Shown piece after piece: positions 47,023 through 50,915 of a stretch of 50,915 nt of DNA (its first letter is position 1; every line of letters starts with the position of its first letter). A program made the position numbers and the translations under genes. Source of the stretch: Staphylococcus petrasii (GTDB lineage: Bacteria; Bacillota; Bacilli; Staphylococcales; Staphylococcaceae); the NCBI RefSeq assembly GCF_002902565.1, contig NZ_PPRC01000001.1:1-50915 (forward strand), in the 5' to 3' direction. Below the pieces are notes generated by a model. The model had not been told where the DNA came from, made no database searches, and was given only the letters and a program-made list of their open reading frames with translations.

Positions 47023-47550
47023 ATGCAAATCTATTTAAGCACTTTAACTGAAACGGACTATGCTGCGACATTAGATAAAATTGAAGAAAGCTATAATCAA
47101 CACGCAAATCAAAATGGTGCGTCACAACGTCAGCTTGTAGCGCGTTTACGACAAGCGGAAACTTATAACTATGAGCTAGAAGTGATTGCTAAAAATGAAA
47201 ATGGAGAAATCATCGGTCACATCATGTTAAGTGAAGTTAACCTTGTTACAGAGGATAATAAATATAAAGCTTTAGAACTCGTGTCTCTTATTGTAGACGA
47301 ACGTATACAGAATCAAGGATTAGGCAAAGCGTTAGTTCAAGCCATTGAAGAACGCGCTAAATCGCAGCATTACACTACAATCATAGTGGGATGTAGTCCA
47401 GATTATTTTGAAAAGATAGGATATGAACGTGCAGATGTGCATCATATTTTCTCAAAAGAAACAAATGAAGATAAATTACGTGTGAAATTCTTATGGGATC
47501 AGTTAAATGATTATCCCCATGGTACAGTGCGTAATGCAGATATAATATAA
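47023..47550 (+). CDS. GNAT family N-acetyltransferase (YhbS-like)
   Basis: 175 residues. LVSLIVDERIQNQGLGKALVQAIEERA is the acetyl-CoA motif A (QNQGLG). GCSPDYFEKIGYERA follows as the motif B with the YhbS-type F-Y..IGY. The substrate is unknown. AGGGGGAT lies before the ATG. It is 67 nt upstream of dnaX on the same strand; this order is conserved in staphylococci. Confidence 0.87.
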   Translation: MQIYLSTLTETDYAATLDKIEESYNQHANQNGASQRQLVARLRQAETYNYELEVIAKNENGEIIGHIMLSEVNLVTEDNKYKALELVSLIVDERIQNQGLGKALVQAIEERAKSQHYTTIIVGCSPDYFEKIGYERADVHHIFSKETNEDKLRVKFLWDQLNDYPHGTVRNADII

Positions 47551-47617
47551 AATTGAGTTAAGTCTAAGAAAGTAAGGCATGATATAATATAACGTAATTG
47601 TTAACGGAGGTGCGAAT

Positions 47618-49324
47618 GTGAATTATCAAGCTTTATATCGAATGTTTAGACCTCAAAGTTTCGAAGACGTTGTAGGTCAAGAACATGTAACGAAAACGTT
47701 ACGTAATGCTATTTCAAAAGGAAAACAATCTCATGCCTATATATTTAGCGGTCCAAGAGGTACAGGTAAAACAAGTATTGCCAAAGTATTTGCTAAAGCG
47801 ATTAACTGTTTGAACCCTCATGATGGAGAGCCGTGTAATGAGTGTGCTATCTGTAAAGGGATTACCCAAGGCACAAATGGAGACGTTATCGAAATTGATG
47901 CGGCCAGTAATAACGGTGTAGACGAGATTAGAAATATTAGAGATAAAGTAAAATACGCGCCTAGTGAATCAAAATATAAAGTATATATTATTGACGAGGT
48001 TCATATGCTTACGACAGGAGCCTTCAATGCATTACTAAAAACGCTTGAAGAACCTCCTGCACATGCGATTTTTATATTAGCAACAACTGAACCACATAAA
48101 ATTCCTCCCACTATCATTTCACGTGCACAACGTTTTGATTTTAAAGCGATAGGCACAGATCAAATTATAGAGCGATTACGTTTTGTGGCTGAGGAACAGG
48201 AATTACAATATGATGATGCTGCCCTTGAATTTATTGCGAAAGCGTCTGAAGGCGGTATGCGTGATGCATTAAGTATTATGGACCAGGCTATCGCATTCGG
48301 TGATGAGCACCTAACATTGCAGGACGTATTAGACGTAACAGGTAGCGTTGATGAAGCGGCATTAAACGACTTATTTAAAGAAGTGGTTGATGGTAATGTG
48401 AAAGAAGCCTTCGCGCGTTATCATCGCTTTATCGCAGAAGGTAAAGAGGTTAATCGTCTAATTAATGATATGATTTATTTCGTGCGTGATACGATTATGA
48501 ATAAAACGGTTGAAGGTGAAACAGAATATGATGCCTTAATTCGTTTCGATTTAGAAACGTTATACCATTTAATTGATATCATTAATGACACGTTAGTCTC
48601 AATTCGCTTTAGTGTTAACCAGAATGTGCATTTTGAGGTTTTATTGGTGAAAATTGCTGAAATGATAAAAAATCAACCAGAAAATGTCCAAAACGTAGCT
48701 ACAACCCAAGTAGCTGCAGAACCTCATAATGAAGTGTTATTACAAAGAATGGAACAACTTGAAAATGAATTAAAAACGTTAAAAGCGCAAGGTATCACAC
48801 AACCTAGTAATAAAACTAACTCAACTCAAGCGAATAATAGAGGAAAACGTGCAAATAAAAATCCTTTCTCTATGACTCAAATCGCTAAAGTTTTAGATGA
48901 GGCTAATAAAGAAGATATTCAATTATTAAAAAAACATTGGCAAGAAGTTATTGATTACGCTAAAAGTAACGATAAAAAATCATTAGTTAGCTTATTACAG
49001 AATTCTGTGCCAGTTGCAGCGAGTGCTAAACGTGTTTTAGTTCAGTTTGATGAAGAAATTCATTGCGAGATTGTTAATAGAGATGAAGAAAAACGTAGTA
49101 ACATTGAAAATGTAGTTAGAAATATTATCAATAAAGACGTAGAGGTAGTGGGCGTGCCATCTGATCAATGGATGCGCGTACGTTCAGAATACCTTAACAA
49201 TCGAAGAAATAATGACAGTGAAGAAAGTAAAGAAGCTAATAAGAATGAAGAAAAAGAAATAGATGTGGCTCAAAAAGCACGCGATTTATTTGGCGAAGAA
49301 ACAGTTAATTTAATAGATGAATAA
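47618..49324 (+). CDS. dnaX: DNA polymerase III subunits gamma/tau
   Basis: 568 residues. Walker A GPRGTGKTS (45-53), zinc cysteines 64, 73, 76 and 79, Walker B VYIIDEVHML and the arginine-finger SRC-like ISRAQRF make up the AAA+ clamp-loader core. The tail (about 370-568) contains a glutamine/asparagine linker and the DnaE/PolC-binding region. The start is GTG at 47618 with CGGAGGTG before it. An A7 run at 48928-48934 forms a slippery A-AAA-AAA in frame; a -1 shift would stop after seven codons and give a roughly 445-residue gamma-like product. Ordinary decoding gives full-length tau. Confidence 0.96.
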   Translation: MNYQALYRMFRPQSFEDVVGQEHVTKTLRNAISKGKQSHAYIFSGPRGTGKTSIAKVFAKAINCLNPHDGEPCNECAICKGITQGTNGDVIEIDAASNNGVDEIRNIRDKVKYAPSESKYKVYIIDEVHMLTTGAFNALLKTLEEPPAHAIFILATTEPHKIPPTIISRAQRFDFKAIGTDQIIERLRFVAEEQELQYDDAALEFIAKASEGGMRDALSIMDQAIAFGDEHLTLQDVLDVTGSVDEAALNDLFKEVVDGNVKEAFARYHRFIAEGKEVNRLINDMIYFVRDTIMNKTVEGETEYDALIRFDLETLYHLIDIINDTLVSIRFSVNQNVHFEVLLVKIAEMIKNQPENVQNVATTQVAAEPHNEVLLQRMEQLENELKTLKAQGITQPSNKTNSTQANNRGKRANKNPFSMTQIAKVLDEANKEDIQLLKKHWQEVIDYAKSNDKKSLVSLLQNSVPVAASAKRVLVQFDEEIHCEIVNRDEEKRSNIENVVRNIINKDVEVVGVPSDQWMRVRSEYLNNRRNNDSEESKEANKNEEKEIDVAQKARDLFGEETVNLIDE

Positions 49325-49394
49325 ACTGTATTTTTAAAGACAGAAGTGTCTAAAAGTAATAATGATGGACGTTAGAGTGGATAAATAGTGATAC

Positions 49395-49423
49395 ATGACA
49401 ATGATAATAAACGCATGTATAAT
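49395..49423 (+). promoter_or_regulatory. promoter of ybaB-recR
   Basis: ATGACA (49395-49400), a 17-nt spacer and TATAAT (49418-49423), 52 bp before ybaB. A small hairpin AGACA-GAAG-TGTCT (about 49340) lies between dnaX and this promoter. Confidence 0.65.
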
Positions 49424-49474
49424 AAATTATAAATCAAAAGTAAATATTCATATATTTAAGGAGGAAATGATATT

Positions 49475-49792
49475 ATGCGCGGCGGCGGAAATATGCAACA
49501 AATGATGAAACAAATGCAAAAAATGCAAAAGAAAATGGCTCAAGAACAAGAAAAACTTAAAGAAGAACGTATTGTAGGTACTGCTGGTGGCGGCATGGTT
49601 GCTGTAACAGTTACTGGACATAAAGAAGTTGTAGATGTAGAAATTAAAGAAGAAGCAGTAGATCCAGACGATATCGAAATGCTACAAGATTTAGTTTTAG
49701 CAGCTACAAACGAGGCTATGAACAAAGCGGACGATTTAACACAAGAACGTTTAGGCAAACATACTCAAGGCTTAAATATTCCAGGAATGTAA
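49475..49792 (+). CDS. ybaB: YbaB/EbfC family nucleoid-associated protein
   Basis: 105 residues. Methionine/glutamine-rich N-terminal helix ([21 protein letters not shown]), a central strand set ([25 protein letters not shown]) and the C-terminal helix with the family end GLNIPGM. It binds DNA as a dimer, without known sequence choice in most species, and is linked to recR in nearly all bacteria. AAGGAGG precedes the ATG. The recR ATG follows 7 nt after the stop. Confidence 0.93.
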   Translation: MRGGGNMQQMMKQMQKMQKKMAQEQEKLKEERIVGTAGGGMVAVTVTGHKEVVDVEIKEEAVDPDDIEMLQDLVLAATNEAMNKADDLTQERLGKHTQGLNIPGM

Positions 49793-49798
49793 GAATAG

Positions 49799-50395
49799 AT
49801 GCATTATCCAGAACCCATATCTAAATTAATAGATAGTTTTATGAAACTGCCAGGCATTGGTCCCAAGACGGCTCAACGTCTGGCATTTCATACTTTAGAT
49901 ATGAAAGAAGACGATGTTGTCCAATTTGCTAAAGCCTTAGTAGATGTTAAACGAGAACTTACTTATTGTAGCGTATGTGGTCATATCACTGAAAATGACC
50001 CTTGCTACATTTGTGAAGATAAACAAAGAGACCGTTCAGTTATTTGTGTAGTTGAAGATGATAAAGACGTCATTGCTATGGAAAAAATGAGAGAATATAA
50101 AGGACTTTATCATGTATTACATGGATCAATTTCACCAATGGATGGTATTGGCCCTGAAGACATCAATATTCCTACTTTAATAGATAGACTAAAAGATGAA
50201 GAAGTAAAAGAACTTATTCTAGCTATGAATCCAAACCTTGAAGGCGAGTCAACAGCTATGTATATTTCAAGGTTAGTTAAACCTATTGGTATAAAAGTTA
50301 CGAGACTAGCGCAAGGACTCTCAGTAGGTGGAGACTTAGAGTATGCTGATGAAGTTACACTTTCAAAAGCTATCGCAGGTAGAACAGAAATGTAA
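49799..50395 (+). CDS. recR: recombination mediator RecR
   Basis: 198 residues. An N-terminal helix-hairpin-helix ([18 protein letters not shown]), zinc cysteines 57, 60, 69 and 72 ([16 protein letters not shown]) and the Toprim domain beginning with Glu86 ([13 protein letters not shown]) are all present. With RecO it loads RecA at gaps. There is no strong ribosome binding site, so translation is probably coupled to ybaB 6 nt upstream. A large hairpin ends the unit. Confidence 0.96.
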   Translation: MHYPEPISKLIDSFMKLPGIGPKTAQRLAFHTLDMKEDDVVQFAKALVDVKRELTYCSVCGHITENDPCYICEDKQRDRSVICVVEDDKDVIAMEKMREYKGLYHVLHGSISPMDGIGPEDINIPTLIDRLKDEEVKELILAMNPNLEGESTAMYISRLVKPIGIKVTRLAQGLSVGGDLEYADEVTLSKAIAGRTEM

Positions 50396-50406
50396 GAAGA
50401 ATTGAG

Positions 50407-50488
50407 CCACTATTTATAGAAGAAACTGTTTCAAGTTAGTGCTAATACTAATGAAATGAGCCGTCCTTCTAAAAAATAGTGGTTTTTT
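50407..50488 (+). terminator. terminator after recR
   Basis: CCACTATTTATAGAAG pairs with CTTCTAAAAAATAGTGG (ends 50407 and 50482) with bulges and an internal stem, followed by a run of six T. Confidence 0.8.
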
Positions 50489-50674
50489 AAAATTTATTTA
50501 TAGAAATTGTAAATTTTTTAAAGTTTGTATTTATAGTGATTTAAACGCGGATAATAGGGTATTATATATGTTATTAAACATGTTAAACGTACTTTTATGT
50601 TATATCTAATAATTAAAGTTCGGTTATTAAGGTAAAAACGACCATCCTTAATCGGGAAGGTGTAATTTTTACCG

Positions 50675-50915
50675 TTGTGAAATGCTCGAAAAGCCTGTAT
50701 AGTATATATATCTGTTGAGCGGAACAAATCAACGAACATTAAAATTACTTCAAAAATTAAATAAAAAAAGTTGTTGACTTTCTAGTCGATAGCGAGTATA
50801 ATTAATTCTTGTGGTAAAGAAATGAACATTGAAAACTGAATGACAATATGTCAACGTTAATTCCAATAAATGTAACTTTAAGTTACAAACACTATTTAGT
50901 TTTATGAGCTAATCA
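50675..50915 (+). promoter_or_regulatory. tandem promoters and leader of an rRNA operon
   Basis: P1: TTGTGA (50675-50680), 17 nt, TATAGT (50698-50703). P2: TTGACT (50774-50779), 17 nt, TATAAT (50797-50802). The following leader has the words AACATTGAAAACTGAATGAC and ATGAGCTAATCA that precede 16S rRNA in staphylococci. The 16S gene would begin just after the window end. The stretch 50489-50674 holds nothing I can name. Confidence 0.88.

Noticed and set aside
50518..50739. 73-codon minus-strand frame after recR
   Set aside because: It overlaps the rRNA promoter P1 and has no ribosome binding site; the rRNA promoters explain the DNA.

Overview
The window is chromosomal DNA of a low-GC Gram-positive bacterium and is almost certainly from the genus Staphylococcus. 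The gene order nfrA-tcyP-xpt-pbuX-guaB-guaA, mpsABC, mccAB-metNPQ, sle1, gltC-gltB-gltD, treP-treC-treR, ffs, dnaX-ybaB-recR and then an rRNA operon is the one I know from Staphylococcus aureus. Many protein differences, a short MpsB and the absence of the superantigen-like/lipoprotein island point to a species other than S. aureus. I cannot name the species from this window.

Layout. 1-6.2 kb: a fumarylacetoacetase-family hydratase, the nitroreductase NfrA, the cystine carrier TcyP and three small minus-strand genes, one a general stress protein with a clear sigma-B type promoter. 5.9-11.4 kb: a guanine riboswitch and the xpt-pbuX-guaB-guaA GMP operon. 11.4-14.5 kb: a variable region at the place where S. 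aureus carries genomic island nuSa-alpha. It holds a lysine-rich lipoprotein, an acetyltransferase, a small membrane protein, structured non-coding DNA and a 20-residue phenol-soluble-modulin (PSM) alpha-like peptide gene on the minus strand. 14.5-19 kb: mpsABC (bicarbonate/CO2 accumulation). 19-25 kb: a run of lipid-active or hydrolytic enzymes (PAP2 phosphatase, patatin, carboxylesterase), an SNF-type sodium symporter and small unknown genes. 25.2-30.1 kb: mccA-mccB-metN-metP-metQ, which makes homocysteine from cysteine and imports methionine. 30.4-35 kb: the Sle1 autolysin, a NUDIX enzyme, an acetyltransferase and a YibE/YibF membrane pair. 35-42 kb: gltC and the glutamate synthase genes. 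42-46.4 kb: tRNA-Ser(UGA) and the trehalose operon with its TreR operator. 46.5-50.9 kb: SRP RNA, an acetyltransferase, dnaX, ybaB, recR and the tandem promoters of an rRNA operon whose 16S gene starts just past the window.

Two core genes are broken as written. gltB has an in-frame TAA at codon 275. metQ has lost one base, probably from an A-run in its signal-peptide region. Either may be a real mutation, a reversible slippage event (metQ) or a sequence error.

The most interesting items are the PSM-alpha-like peptide with its own ribosome binding site and terminator; two large nested hairpin elements (13531-13675 and 31777-31912); the guanine riboswitch whose terminator lies about 210 nt downstream and is preceded by a copy of the P1 strand; and a helix-turn-helix/coiled-coil/amphipathic-tail protein built like a chromosome-to-membrane tether.
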